Shown here: piece by piece, positions 33,222 through 41,807 of the stretch
Position numbering within the stretch: position 1 is the stretch's first letter
Layout: every line of letters begins with the position of its first letter
Source of the DNA: Kitasatospora sp. NBC_00240
GTDB taxonomy: Bacteria > Actinomycetota > Actinomycetes > Streptomycetales > Streptomycetaceae
Assembly: GCF_026342405.1 (NCBI RefSeq)
Contig: NZ_JAPEMU010000003.1
Location: forward strand, 62,001 to 126,000
Reading direction: 5' to 3'
DNA length: 64,000 nt
Made by a program: the position numbers and the translations under genes
Notes under the pieces: model-generated
What the model saw: the letters and a program-made list of their open reading frames with translations, nothing else
Database searches by the model: none
What the model was told of the DNA's origin: nothing

Positions 33222-34577
33222 GTGGCGGAGGCCGAGGGCCCGGCAGGGTTGGTGGATCGGCGCATGGCCCTCGCCCGCGAGTGGGACGACCTCGTGGAAC
33301 AGGTACGGAAGCTGGAAGGATTCGAAGACTTCCTGCGCCCGCCCCGCCTCGACTCGCTGCTGCCGGTCGCGAGCGACGGCCCGGTCGTCGTTGTCAACGT
33401 CAGCCAGTGGTCCTGCGACGCCTTGATCGTGACCAAGGAAGGTGTGCGCAACCGAAAGTTGCCGGACCTGACCCTGGGCCAAGCGACTGAGCGGGCCGAC
33501 ACATATCTGCGTACGCTCCAGGATGCGGAGCGGGCGGGGCACGACCACCTGATGGCAAGAGACGCCGTGGACGCCGCCGCGACCCCGGCGGCCATCCGCG
33601 CCCAAGGCCTGGCCGCGGCCGCATTGATGAAGGCAGAGCACAGCACGGACGACATGCTCAGGTCCCTCCAGGGCTGGCTGTGGGACTGTATCGCTGAGCC
33701 GGTACTGGACGAATTGGGTCTGGATCAGGTCCCGCCCACCGGCACGCCGTGGCCACGGTTGTGGTGGTGCCCCACCGGACCGCTCACACTGCTGCCCGTG
33801 CACACAGCCGGACACCACGGTGAAGCGGCCGGTGATGGTGCCCCCCGCAGCGTGCTCGACCGTGTCGTGTCCTCGTACACGCCGACGCTTCGAGCGCTGC
33901 TGGAGGCACGGTCCGTTCGTGTATCGGCCGACCGCATGGCCAGGGACGGCGACACCTCACGCGCGGACTTCGGTGGAGCGGACGGCGACCGCATGCTCGT
34001 CGTCGCCGTGGGCGACGTCCCGGGACAGCCCCCGCTGTACAATGTAGCCGCCGAACGCGACGTGCTCACCGCGCTCTTTCCGCCCGGGCGACGGACGCTC
34101 CTGGAAGGGCCGGAAGCTACTCGGCGCGCTGTTGATGAGCAGCTCACGCGGCACCGGTGGGTGCACTTCAGTTGCCACGGCGACCAGGACCTCGCTGATC
34201 CGTCCCGCGGGGGCCTGCTCCTGTACGACGGGATGCTCACAATCTCCGACATCTCCGCGCGCCAGTTCCGGGGCGACTTCGCCGGCCTGTCCGCCTGCAA
34301 GACTGCCGTCGGCGGGATCAATCTGCCGGACGAGGCCGTCACACTGGCCGCCGCGCTGCATTACACCGGGTACCGGCATGTGGTCGCGGCCCTGTGGTCA
34401 GTGGACGACTCAACGGCGGCCCAGGTGTTCAGCGCGGTTTACGGCGAGATCACGAACGAGGGACGACTGCGGCCCGAGGCCGCCGCATCGGCCCTGCACA
34501 ACGTCGTACGGGCCTTAAGGGACGAGGCGCCCGACGAACCCAGGATCTGGACCCCCTTCACTCACATCGGACCGTAG
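33222..34577 (+). CDS. CHAT-domain caspase-like protease
   Basis: 451 residues from GTG 33222, with GGAGGGGG at 33208-33215. The N-terminus (VDRRMALAREWDDLVEQVRK, LEGFEDFLRPPRLDSLLP) is the linker that normally follows TPRs in CHAT-TPR proteins. The C-terminal domain is CHAT: HFSCHGDQD (His319) and FAGLSACKTA (Cys359) give the caspase His-Cys dyad, and YRHVVAALWSVDD follows. CHAT proteases cleave partner proteins in signalling and immunity (separase-like, CRISPR-linked Craspase, gasdermin activation). It is first gene of an operon with a zinc-ribbon protein and a membrane protein, and is divergent from the TPR half. Confidence 0.9.
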   Translation: MAEAEGPAGLVDRRMALAREWDDLVEQVRKLEGFEDFLRPPRLDSLLPVASDGPVVVVNVSQWSCDALIVTKEGVRNRKLPDLTLGQATERADTYLRTLQDAERAGHDHLMARDAVDAAATPAAIRAQGLAAAALMKAEHSTDDMLRSLQGWLWDCIAEPVLDELGLDQVPPTGTPWPRLWWCPTGPLTLLPVHTAGHHGEAAGDGAPRSVLDRVVSSYTPTLRALLEARSVRVSADRMARDGDTSRADFGGADGDRMLVVAVGDVPGQPPLYNVAAERDVLTALFPPGRRTLLEGPEATRRAVDEQLTRHRWVHFSCHGDQDLADPSRGGLLLYDGMLTISDISARQFRGDFAGLSACKTAVGGINLPDEAVTLAAALHYTGYRHVVAALWSVDDSTAAQVFSAVYGEITNEGRLRPEAAASALHNVVRALRDEAPDEPRIWTPFTHIGP

Positions 34578-34623
34578 AGACGTCAGCTACAGAACGCACC
34601 CACCCTGCACGGAAGGATCGCTT

Positions 34624-35037
34624 ATGTCCGACGGTTCTCCAGCGCCGGAACCGGCCGAGCCCGACCCGGCCCCGCCCACCGGGAACCCGGCCCCGGACTC
34701 CCCTGCAACGGATGCGTCGGAGCCCGAACCGTACGAGGAGATCACCGACTTGAGCTTCGCCACCGCGGCTGTCTCCTTCGAGGCACTGCCGACCCATGGT
34801 GGGGTGATCCTGCGAGGCAAGTGCCCCCGCTGCGCCGATCCAATGGAATTTCCCCACGTCGACCGCGTCTACCGAATGACGCTACGGGGACGGTCCACTG
34901 CGGGCCGGCGCTCCGGAGCCGAGCAAGACGTCGTGCACATGATCTGCACCTGCACGGCAGACCACCCCGGACGGCCGGAGGGACTCGACGGCTGCGGCGC
35001 GTACTGGAACGTCACGTTGGGACCCGAGCGACCGTGA
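34624..35037 (+). CDS. Zinc-ribbon-like protein downstream of CHAT
   Basis: 137 residues from ATG 34624 with GGAAGGA upstream. The first 40 residues are a disordered Pro/Asp/Glu tail; the rest has CPRC near residue 65, CTC near 112 and a further Cys (GCGAYW) near 126, a likely four-Cys zinc site. It lies 46 bases after the CHAT gene and overlaps the membrane-protein gene by GTGA. It is a candidate substrate or adaptor of the CHAT protease (inference). No named family. Confidence 0.75.
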   Translation: MSDGSPAPEPAEPDPAPPTGNPAPDSPATDASEPEPYEEITDLSFATAAVSFEALPTHGGVILRGKCPRCADPMEFPHVDRVYRMTLRGRSTAGRRSGAEQDVVHMICTCTADHPGRPEGLDGCGAYWNVTLGPERP

Positions 35038-35690
35038 CCCTGAGCGTAAACCCGGGTCCCGCGGCCGACGCCGCCGACCGGCTGTCCGCACTCCAGGACT
35101 ACCAGCTGGTCAAGAACTCACTCCCACGCGTGCGGGCCGCTGCCCTGGCCTGGCGCAACGGCGTCGGCGCCCTCCTGGTCGGCCTCATCGGCTTCGGATT
35201 GATCAAAGGGCGAACGGATGTCGGCGAACTGGCCTCACCCTACGACGCCATGGTCGGATTCCTCCTCCTGGCGGCCCTGGTGGCAGGAACCACAGCCGCT
35301 CTGCTGCTCCTGCGCGCCGCGCACGGCCGGCCCGCCGCTGTAGCCATCCGGGAGCACAAGGACTCTGGAGGTTCGGCGCTCGGGACCGACCACACCGAAG
35401 CCCTCCGCGCAGCCGACGCCCTCCTCCAGGGCGTCGTGCTCTCGCTGGCCTGTACAGCCCTGCTGGTCCTGGCCGTGGGCACGACCTGGTACGGGCCAGC
35501 CAAGAAGGACCCTCGAATCGAAGTCACCACGCCCACCGGCACCCGCTGCGGCGAGGTGGTCCGAATGACGGCGGGGCGGCTGACACTGAAGACCAACAGC
35601 GGTGAGATCACGGTGGACCTGGACAGCGCCGCCGGCATGCGGGCCGTCGACTCCTGCACGTCCACGACCGCGTCGCAGGGGAGCCAATGA
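35034..35690 (+). CDS. Membrane protein downstream of CHAT
   Basis: 218 residues from GTG 35034, overlapping the preceding stop (GTGA). Three membrane helices are likely: about 45-62 (GVGALLVGLIGFGLIKG), 72-95 (MVGFLLLAALVAGTTAALLL) and 137-156 (VVLSLACTALLVLAVGTTWY). A C-terminal soluble domain of about 55 residues (VTTPTGTRCGEVVRMTAGRL) follows, with one Cys and a late second Cys that could pair outside the cell. It shares an operon with the CHAT protease, so it is a plausible membrane effector or target (inference). Confidence 0.75.
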   Translation: MTLSVNPGPAADAADRLSALQDYQLVKNSLPRVRAAALAWRNGVGALLVGLIGFGLIKGRTDVGELASPYDAMVGFLLLAALVAGTTAALLLLRAAHGRPAAVAIREHKDSGGSALGTDHTEALRAADALLQGVVLSLACTALLVLAVGTTWYGPAKKDPRIEVTTPTGTRCGEVVRMTAGRLTLKTNSGEITVDLDSAAGMRAVDSCTSTTASQGSQ

Positions 35691-35822
35691 CTACTGCGAG
35701 ACCCGTAACCTCGAAGCGCTGACGGAACGCGCCGTACCCGGAGTTGCACGGTCACCCTGCTGATCACCGGCGCGGTCTCGGCTGACGCCCCTGGTACCGG
35801 TGCGGCTCGCTTCCGCCAGACC

Positions 35823-36359
35823 TCAGGGGATCGGCCGCCAGCCGGGCGGCGTCAGCGCGGTGTCGTCCAGGATCCGCTGCACGCTGTCGGCCAGCCTGGA
35901 CTCGCTCGGGATAATCCGTTCGGCGCCGTCCGGCAGAAGGTCCAGATGCCGATACCAACCGGCCATGTCTTCCGGCGAGAACTCGGTCGCCTGAGCGCGG
36001 GTCGCGTGCCGTCTGACCGTCTCGCGGTAGGGCACGTCGAGGTAGTACCGGTGGGAGCGGCCGCGGTGGTCGGCGCAGAGGGCGGCGAGCATCGCGTTGT
36101 AGTGGGCAGCCGCGAGAATGCCCTCGACGATGACGTGGTAGCCGTGGTCGAGGGAGTGGCGGGCCACCAAGTTGATCAGGCCGATGTTCGCCGCGCCCGG
36201 GGTGTCGCGCTCTCTGAGCACCGTGCGACGGATGTTGTCCTGAGCCACGACCGCGATGCCCCGGCCGTACCGAGCGCGGACACCGGCCGCGATGCTGCTC
36301 TTCCCGGACCCGCTGTTGCCCCGGATCACGATCAGTACGGTGTCCTGGCTTCCCGTCAC
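35823..36359 (-). CDS. P-loop kinase (AAA/zeta-toxin-like) family protein
   Basis: 178 residues from GTG 36359 (GTG 36368 is an alternative; no clear ribosome site). The P-loop IRGNSGSGKSS at residues 12-22 is followed by AVVAQDNIRRTVLRERD and HVIVEGILAAAHYN (Walker-B-like), then a lid YYLDVPYRETVRRHATR. This is the pattern of small P-loop kinases such as the AAA_33 family, which phosphorylate small molecules or nucleotides. A fragment of a near-copy lies at 38029-38229. The upstream DNA is part of the duplicated segment. Confidence 0.8.
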   Translation of the reverse strand: MTGSQDTVLIVIRGNSGSGKSSIAAGVRARYGRGIAVVAQDNIRRTVLRERDTPGAANIGLINLVARHSLDHGYHVIVEGILAAAHYNAMLAALCADHRGRSHRYYLDVPYRETVRRHATRAQATEFSPEDMAGWYRHLDLLPDGAERIIPSESRLADSVQRILDDTALTPPGWRPIP

Positions 36360-36567
36360 CCGCGCCACGTTACCGGCCGCTCGCCGTGGGCCGGAGCGTC
36401 TCGCCACACACACGAACGTGTGACCCCTCCCGGGGCCGGCGCGCCTTCGGGGCGACGGGGCTCGGCGACGGGACCGCCGCAGCGCCGTGTGGCCAGCTGG
36501 GGCGCGTCGGCTGCTGCTCCCCTCAGCGAGCGCCGCAGTCAATGTCACCGACGCTCAGGCACCCCGG
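36176..36567. repeat. Segmental duplication, copy 1 (kinase 5' part plus upstream)
   Basis: The stretch from TCAGGCCGATGTTCGCCGC to CACCCCGG recurs as copy 2 (38046-38346) in the same orientation. Copy 1 is about 90 bases longer, having extra DNA between the kinase start and the shared far end. Confidence 0.65.
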
Positions 36568-36851
36568 AAGACTGGGCAACTCGGTCATCTGAGGTCAGCC
36601 AATCCATGGATCCGGGGAGAATCAGCCCAGGCCCGACATCGCGGCGCTCCGTGCGTAGGTCCAGCAGGTGAGCACCGAAGATTCGGGCCGGTGCGTCGTG
36701 CCGTGGGGGGCTCGACCACCAAGCCGCAAACCAAGCTCGCGGCCGTATCGCCGCCCTTCGTCGAGCCCTGACGCGCCGCCGCACTGTGCGACGGCCCGTC
36801 AGCCGTGTACGCCCGAGCGCCCGGCCCAGGACGGTCGGCCGCTGGGCTCCC

Positions 36852-37778
36852 TCAGGCTGGCAGACTCCCAAGCACCTGGCGCAGGCGTGCGGCGATCTCC
36901 CGGTAAGGCAGGACGAAGTCCGCACCGCTCAGTTGCTCCGGGCTGGGGAGCTGGCGATACCGCAGGGGCAGGCGGGCGCTGGTGGCCCAGCCGAGAGGGC
37001 GAAGACCTGCCCGCTCCATGTCGCGGTCGACGCGCCCCAGGTAGGCACCGTCGACGGGCAACTCGCCGTGCGCCAGCCAGATCAGCCCGTCCAGTGTGAT
37101 CGGCGGGAGGGGGAAGCCGAAGATGAAGGACAGGTAGCGCTCGCGCAGCACCGCGGCGCACTGCTCCGGGGTCAGCGGGGCACCGCGCTCCTCGTCGGTG
37201 CCGGGCACCGCGACGCGGCAGTCTGTGTGCGGGAACTCGTCCACCTCGGCGAGCACGACGGATGTCGTGGCCAATTCCCGGTCGGGGTAGGCCCAGCCGC
37301 GGTGCGGCAGGAGAACGACGACGTCGTGGGCCTGGCGGGCGGCAGCGGCCGCCTCGCGCACGGGTGTGCGGTCGCGCTGCGGCAGCCCGCGGTCGCTGCC
37401 GGGCCCGCGGAGCTCCCACAGGCAGGTCTGGTGCACCAGCGTGCCGGCCCCGGCAGGCTGCTCCCACAGCACCGTGGTCACCGGCTCCGGCGCGGTGACC
37501 GGCTCCAACCGTCGACGACGGCCGCGCGCAGCGACGTTGTAGCGCCAGGCGTCGTCGGCTTCCTCGAGCAGCAGGACGCGCAGCCCAGTGCGGGCCCACG
37601 CGGCGGTGATACCGCCGACCAGCTCGTAGAGGTGACCGGACTGCTGGGCGAGGAATCGCAGAACGGGGGCGCGCTTGGATGCTGCGGCCTGGCGGGCGCG
37701 CAGGGCGGTGGTGTACTTCGTGCCGTCGTTGGTGTCCTGGCGGGCGGCCTGGGCGGCCGTGGTCTGGTTCTTCGGCAT
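36852..37778 (-). CDS. Hypothetical protein, ParA-like pattern without P-loop
   Basis: 308 residues from ATG 37778, with GGGAG eight bases upstream. The N-terminus (TAAQAARQDTNDGTKYTTAL) is the basic Gln/Ala/Thr-rich type seen on actinobacterial mobile-element proteins. The middle (GHLYELVGGITAAWARTGLR, VLLLEEADDAWRYN; AHDVVVLLPHRG) recalls a Rossmann/ParA-like fold, but the lysine-rich nucleotide loop is absent. The C-terminus contains FIFGFPLPPITLDGLIW and a helical tail. The function is unknown. It sits between the two copies of the duplicated kinase segment. Confidence 0.68.
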   Translation of the reverse strand: MPKNQTTAAQAARQDTNDGTKYTTALRARQAAASKRAPVLRFLAQQSGHLYELVGGITAAWARTGLRVLLLEEADDAWRYNVAARGRRRRLEPVTAPEPVTTVLWEQPAGAGTLVHQTCLWELRGPGSDRGLPQRDRTPVREAAAAARQAHDVVVLLPHRGWAYPDRELATTSVVLAEVDEFPHTDCRVAVPGTDEERGAPLTPEQCAAVLRERYLSFIFGFPLPPITLDGLIWLAHGELPVDGAYLGRVDRDMERAGLRPLGWATSARLPLRYRQLPSPEQLSGADFVLPYREIAARLRQVLGSLPA

Positions 37779-38028
37779 GGCGTAGTCTCCCGCCGGCTCG
37801 GGCCACGCCCCCGGTGCCGGCTCGTACGACTGCCGCTCGAAGATGGGTGGTGGAACTCGCGGGCCTCAAAAGACCTTGACCACGATCCCCGGGCTGGCGT
37901 GGAACCCCGGAGGTGGTGGTGAGCGGCATTACGCGTCTAGCCGTGGTGGACGGTAGTCCAAGCGGGCACAGCGGCCGCGGCGACACCGCCGACGATCCCA
38001 CGATCGGGTGACCACCTGTCGGACCGGG

Positions 38029-38229
38029 TCACCCTTCCGCCCGGGTCAGGCCGATGTTCGCCGCACCCGGGGTGTCGCGCTCCCTGATTACCGTGCGACG
38101 GATGTTGTCCTGAGCCACGACCGCGATACCCCGGCCGTACCGAGCGCGGACGCCGGCCGCGATGCTGCTCTTCCCGGACCCACTGTTGCCCCGGATCACG
38201 ATCAGTATGGTGTCCTGGCTTCCCGTCAC
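38029..38229 (-). pseudogene. Truncated duplicate of the P-loop kinase gene
   Basis: It encodes VTGSQDTILIVIRGNSGSGK to GAANIGL nearly identical to residues 1-60 of the kinase at 35823-36359, then diverges (TRAEG) and stops at 38029. Walker A is intact, but the lid and Walker-B regions are lost, so no active kinase is expected. Confidence 0.75.
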
Positions 38230-38346
38230 CCGCGCCACGCAACGACGACGGGAGCACCACAGCGCCGCTTGGCAAGCCGGGGCCCGTCGGCTGCTGTCTG
38301 CCTCGCGAACGCCGCAGCCCATGTCACCAACGCTGAAGCACCCCGG
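38046..38346. repeat. Segmental duplication, copy 2
   Basis: Direct repeat of 36176-36567, about 90% alike by eye over the shared part. It carries the truncated kinase and upstream DNA ending GCACCCCGG. Confidence 0.65.
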
Positions 38347-38468
38347 CTGCGGCATACCGAAGAAACGACCGAAGACCGCGCCGCCGATCGAAAACGGGGA
38401 CTTCGCGCGGGCTCGCCCGGAATCTCCCGGGTTGAACGAGCGATTCGAACAGCATCATCATCGGCCGG

Positions 38469-39281
38469 GTGAACGACACCTGGAGTGCAATCAACTCACT
38501 TGCCAGTCAGCTCGATTCGCAGTCCCGCCATGGCAGCGACCAGCGGCTGCTCGTGGCGACCGTAAAGCTGCAGGAGGAGGTGGGCGAGGTCGCCGAGGCG
38601 GTGATCGGTGTGCTGGGTGAGAACCTGCGAAAGGGCCGGTCCCACACCATGGACCACGTCCGGGCCGAGGCCTGCGACGTCGCGGTGACCGCTCTGATCC
38701 TCCTCGCCCGAACCGGCTGCAACACAGAGCAGGTCTTCAGCGAGCACCTGCGCCATCTCACCGCCCGCTCTGCTGCAGGAACGGCGGCGCCGACGGCGGA
38801 CCTGGCTGTAGAGCCCCAGATCAACGTACTCGGCGCCCCGGTGCCGGGAGATGATCGGATGCGCGCGACCCTCGCCCCTTCCGTCCGCACCGGCGGCTGT
38901 CTGTGCGGACAGATCCGGTTCGAGGTCACCGGCGAGCCGGACTACCCCCACACGTGCAGCTGCTCGCATTGCAAGGCGCTGTCGGGCGCTCCGATGATGA
39001 CCTGGGTGTCCTTCAAGCTGGACGGCTTCAGTTGGACGGGCCCGGGCGACGAGCCGTCGTGGCACTACACGTGGCCGGACTCCAGGCGCGGGTTCTGCCC
39101 GAGCTGCGGCAGCCAGCTGTGTGCCCAGGACGACGGCGCCGACAGCATCGCGCTTACCTTCTTCGCTTTGGGCAACCCGACCGGCCTCGTTCCGGTCAAC
39201 CAGTCCTTCCGCGACGACGCGGTCAGTTGGTTGCCCCAGGTTCCCGACACCCAGCACAGCACTGTCGCCACTGTCGCTTGA
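38469..39281 (+). CDS. MazG-like nucleotide pyrophosphohydrolase fused to a GFA/CENP-V domain
   Basis: 270 residues from GTG 38469. Residues about 25-85 are MazG-like: LQEEVGEVAEAVIG (E36, E37, E40, E43) and RAEACDVAV (E67, D70) provide the EExxE...ExxD metal site for NTP pyrophosphate cleavage. Residues about 142-260 form a GFA/CENP-V domain: GGCLCGQIRF (C144, C146), CSCSHC (C163, C165, C168) and CPSCGSQ (C210, C213), the seven-cysteine zinc site of proteins annotated as glutathione-dependent formaldehyde-activating. A linker of about 50 residues joins them. The fusion is unusual. No frameshift or internal start is needed; one continuous frame reads both. Confidence 0.82.
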   Translation: MNDTWSAINSLASQLDSQSRHGSDQRLLVATVKLQEEVGEVAEAVIGVLGENLRKGRSHTMDHVRAEACDVAVTALILLARTGCNTEQVFSEHLRHLTARSAAGTAAPTADLAVEPQINVLGAPVPGDDRMRATLAPSVRTGGCLCGQIRFEVTGEPDYPHTCSCSHCKALSGAPMMTWVSFKLDGFSWTGPGDEPSWHYTWPDSRRGFCPSCGSQLCAQDDGADSIALTFFALGNPTGLVPVNQSFRDDAVSWLPQVPDTQHSTVATVA

Positions 39282-39725
39282 GTCTCCCGGTGAGTGGTAC
39301 GCCACCACACCTCCCGCCCCTCAGGCAGGGCCCGGAGGAAGCAGGTGTGCCGACCGTTGCAACGCAGCCGGTCACCGAGAAAGAGGCGGTCAGCTGTCGC
39401 TGCTGGCCATCCAGGCAAGCGACCGAGTCTGACGTGCACACCCCGGCGGCTCGGGGACCCACCGGCTCCTCGCCCGGCAGGTGACCGCAAGCCGGTGGGC
39501 GCCGCTCGGGTCATGGCGCGTTGATCAACCTGCTCAAGAGCCGTGCCGCCGCGGTGGAACCTACTTGATCAAGCCGTTGGGCGCTCCAGTCGGCAGTACA
39601 GCCGGTACGTCTCGGCCGGGCGGGGCGACCCTGGCGGGCATCTTCCGAGGCGTCCTCGCACCCGGTGTCAGTCCGGCACCGTAGAGTTCGCGCGTCCCCT
39701 GGGGAGGGGCCAGCACTGTAAAGGG
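39282..39725. other. Intergenic stretch without recognised gene
   Basis: About 440 bases. No supported gene or repeat; the promoter of the zinc-ribbon/GIY-YIG gene should lie near its right end. Confidence 0.45.
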
Positions 39726-40985
39726 GTGGGGACATTGGTCTCGGGACGCCGGGTTGACCCCGATGAGGCTCGGCAGCTGATGATCAGGAACAGCCTGAAG
39801 CCGAAGACTCCGTTCACCAAGGCCACGGACCGCTGGCCGAGCACCTGCGCTCGCTGTGGGGCCGATGTCTCACCGACCTACGACAGCATCGCCACCAAGG
39901 CCCGCAAGCACGGCGACTCTCCCCGGGGCTGCCGGCCGTGCGCCGACCGCGACCTGGCCGAGGCCAACAAGCTGGACGAGGCCGAACTGCTCGCGTCCAT
40001 CGTTGCGGCCAACATCGAGCCGCTCGAGCCGTACCGGAACAACAGCACTCCCTGGAAATGCCGCTGCCTCAACCAGGGCTGCCCCCGCAAGGGCAAGCCG
40101 ATCAAGGTGACGATGAAGACCGTGCGTCGCGGAGGCATGGCGTGCAAGTACTGCGCCCGGCACGAGATCCATCCCGACGACGCGTTCGAGATGATGCTCG
40201 AGCTGGGGCAGGTCAGGCCGACGGCGCCGTACCCGGGCGTCGACCAGCCGTGGCCCGGCGACTGCCTGCGCTGCGGCAGTCGAGTGTCGCCGCGCCTGCA
40301 CGACGTGAAGAACGGCGGCCAGGGCGCGTGCCAGGACTGCGCGCCGAACACTCCGCTGACCCCGGCCCAGGCTTGGGACCGTGCCGTCTCCTACCGGGTA
40401 CTGCCGAACGACAAGGCGGCCTTCCGGAACACCAACACGCCATGGGAGGGCACCTGCATGGACTGCCTCGCCCCGGTGAGCCCGTCCCTGGGCAACCTTT
40501 ACCGGGGCCAGGGCGCGTGCAACGCGTGCAAGCGGACCGGCTTCAACGACCAGAAGCCCGCCGTCGTCTACCTCCTGCACCGCAGTGCGGAGCCCGCGAT
40601 GGCGAAGATCGGCATCTGCGAGGACGCCCCGCACAACACTCGACTCAAGCTCCACCGGGGCAACGACTGGGAGGTGGCGTACACGCTGCCGTTCATGGTG
40701 GGTCTGCACGCCCGCCTCGTCGAGTCGGCCATCAAGCGTCTGTGGTTCAAGGAACGCGGCTGGGAGGACGGCCGTGCGAGGGGAGAAGCCCGGTTCGACG
40801 GCTACACCGAGACCGTGGTCCTTCACGACTTGGGCCGCGCCGAGCCCTGGGAGCAGCTGACCGCCATGGCCTTGTGGACAGATGTCCTCATCCAGGCCGG
40901 ACTTCTGGGCTTTGCCCCCGACGAAGCCCAACTGTCGCCCGCGCCGGCGATCACCGCGGGCCAGGCCGGATCAGCCGCGGTGTAG
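39726..40985 (+). CDS. Zinc-ribbon array with C-terminal GIY-YIG-like domain
   Basis: 419 residues from GTG 39726 (TTG 39735 and ATG 39780 are alternatives). The N-terminal 270 residues contain four repeats of about 65 residues, each with two CxxC knuckles: CARCGADVSP/GCRPC, CRCLNQGC/ACKYC, CLRCGSRVSP/ACQDC, CMDCLAPVSP/ACNAC. From about 280 the GIY-YIG pattern starts: VVYLLHRS, then AKIGIC, an Arg (TRLKLHRG) and a Glu (ARLVESAIKRLW). GIY-YIG is a nuclease fold; the zinc repeats should bind nucleic acid. No phage or homing context is visible. Its 3' end overlaps the convergent GNAT-like gene by 15 bases. Confidence 0.85.
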   Translation: MGTLVSGRRVDPDEARQLMIRNSLKPKTPFTKATDRWPSTCARCGADVSPTYDSIATKARKHGDSPRGCRPCADRDLAEANKLDEAELLASIVAANIEPLEPYRNNSTPWKCRCLNQGCPRKGKPIKVTMKTVRRGGMACKYCARHEIHPDDAFEMMLELGQVRPTAPYPGVDQPWPGDCLRCGSRVSPRLHDVKNGGQGACQDCAPNTPLTPAQAWDRAVSYRVLPNDKAAFRNTNTPWEGTCMDCLAPVSPSLGNLYRGQGACNACKRTGFNDQKPAVVYLLHRSAEPAMAKIGICEDAPHNTRLKLHRGNDWEVAYTLPFMVGLHARLVESAIKRLWFKERGWEDGRARGEARFDGYTETVVLHDLGRAEPWEQLTAMALWTDVLIQAGLLGFAPDEAQLSPAPAITAGQAGSAAV

Positions 40986-41480
40986 CGGCGGCCGGTTCTC
41001 CTGCCGCATCGGTCCAAAGCCGCCGCCGTGGGCGGCCCGCATGTGTTCGCACTGGTGAGTTTCGATCGTGAAGGCCGCGCCGGTGGCCTTGGCCATGACC
41101 AGGAAGAACCGCTTGCCGAAGTCGGACTGCGGGCTGGTCGTCCAGGAGTGGGACCCGCAGTCGCGCATCGCGCGCAGCATCATGCGAGTTCCGTAGCCGC
41201 GGCGCTGCCAGCTGTCCGATACCCGGATCTTGGCGACGAGCCCGAGCTGGCACTCGTCGCAGGTCTTGAAGGTCAGGCCCGCGAAGTCGTAGCCGGTCGG
41301 GTCGAGTACCTGTATCTGCTGCCAGCCGCCCTCGGTGGCTGGAGGCATGTAGATCCACCGCTCCGGCTCGGCAGTCACAGTGCGGCCGGCCGGTTCGGCG
41401 CCGTCGGCCTGGTCGTGCCAGTTGGCCCGGCTGGTGAAGGCCGCGCGTAGGCGGGACAGCAGGCCGCGCCGCTCACCCAT
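40971..41480 (-). CDS. GNAT-like acetyltransferase
   Basis: 169 residues from ATG 41480, with AGGGAG seven bases upstream. Residues about 80-110 (LVAKIRVSDSWQRRGYGTRM, MLRAMRD) carry the acetyl-CoA-binding V..(Q/R)xxGxG/A pattern, and SDFGKRFFLVMAKATG follows. A short fold with an extra His-rich C-terminus. It could modify a small molecule or a protein N-terminus; the substrate is unknown. Its 3' end overlaps the GIY-YIG gene tail to tail. Confidence 0.75.
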   Translation of the reverse strand: MGERRGLLSRLRAAFTSRANWHDQADGAEPAGRTVTAEPERWIYMPPATEGGWQQIQVLDPTGYDFAGLTFKTCDECQLGLVAKIRVSDSWQRRGYGTRMMLRAMRDCGSHSWTTSPQSDFGKRFFLVMAKATGAAFTIETHQCEHMRAAHGGGFGPMRQENRPPLHRG

Positions 41481-41807
41481 GGACAGCTCCCTAGTCGGTC
41501 AAAGAGTGCGTGCTCCGCTCACTGAGGTGTCGGTCACGATCCACATCGTCCCACTGGTGGCGGTCAGGGCGGAGGCCCCTGGACGATTGCCGGGCCGCAG
41601 TTCGCAGCACCGGTGACGGGTAGGCGCAAGGGCCGCGCGGTGGCGGCGGCATATTCTGGAGGTGGTGGCGGGACCGCGCTTCGGAGCCATTCACGCGGAC
41701 CCGAGAACCGGTCCAACAGGGTGTTGAGCGACCCCTGGTCGGGGACTTCCTGGAGTCCCCGACACTGTTGAAATTACTGGTCAGGGGCTTGTGCGGCCAA
41801 AATCGGC
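41481..41807. other. Intergenic stretch
   Basis: About 330 bases between the start of the GNAT-like gene and the remnant ending at 41808. No gene or repeat is supported. Confidence 0.45.
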
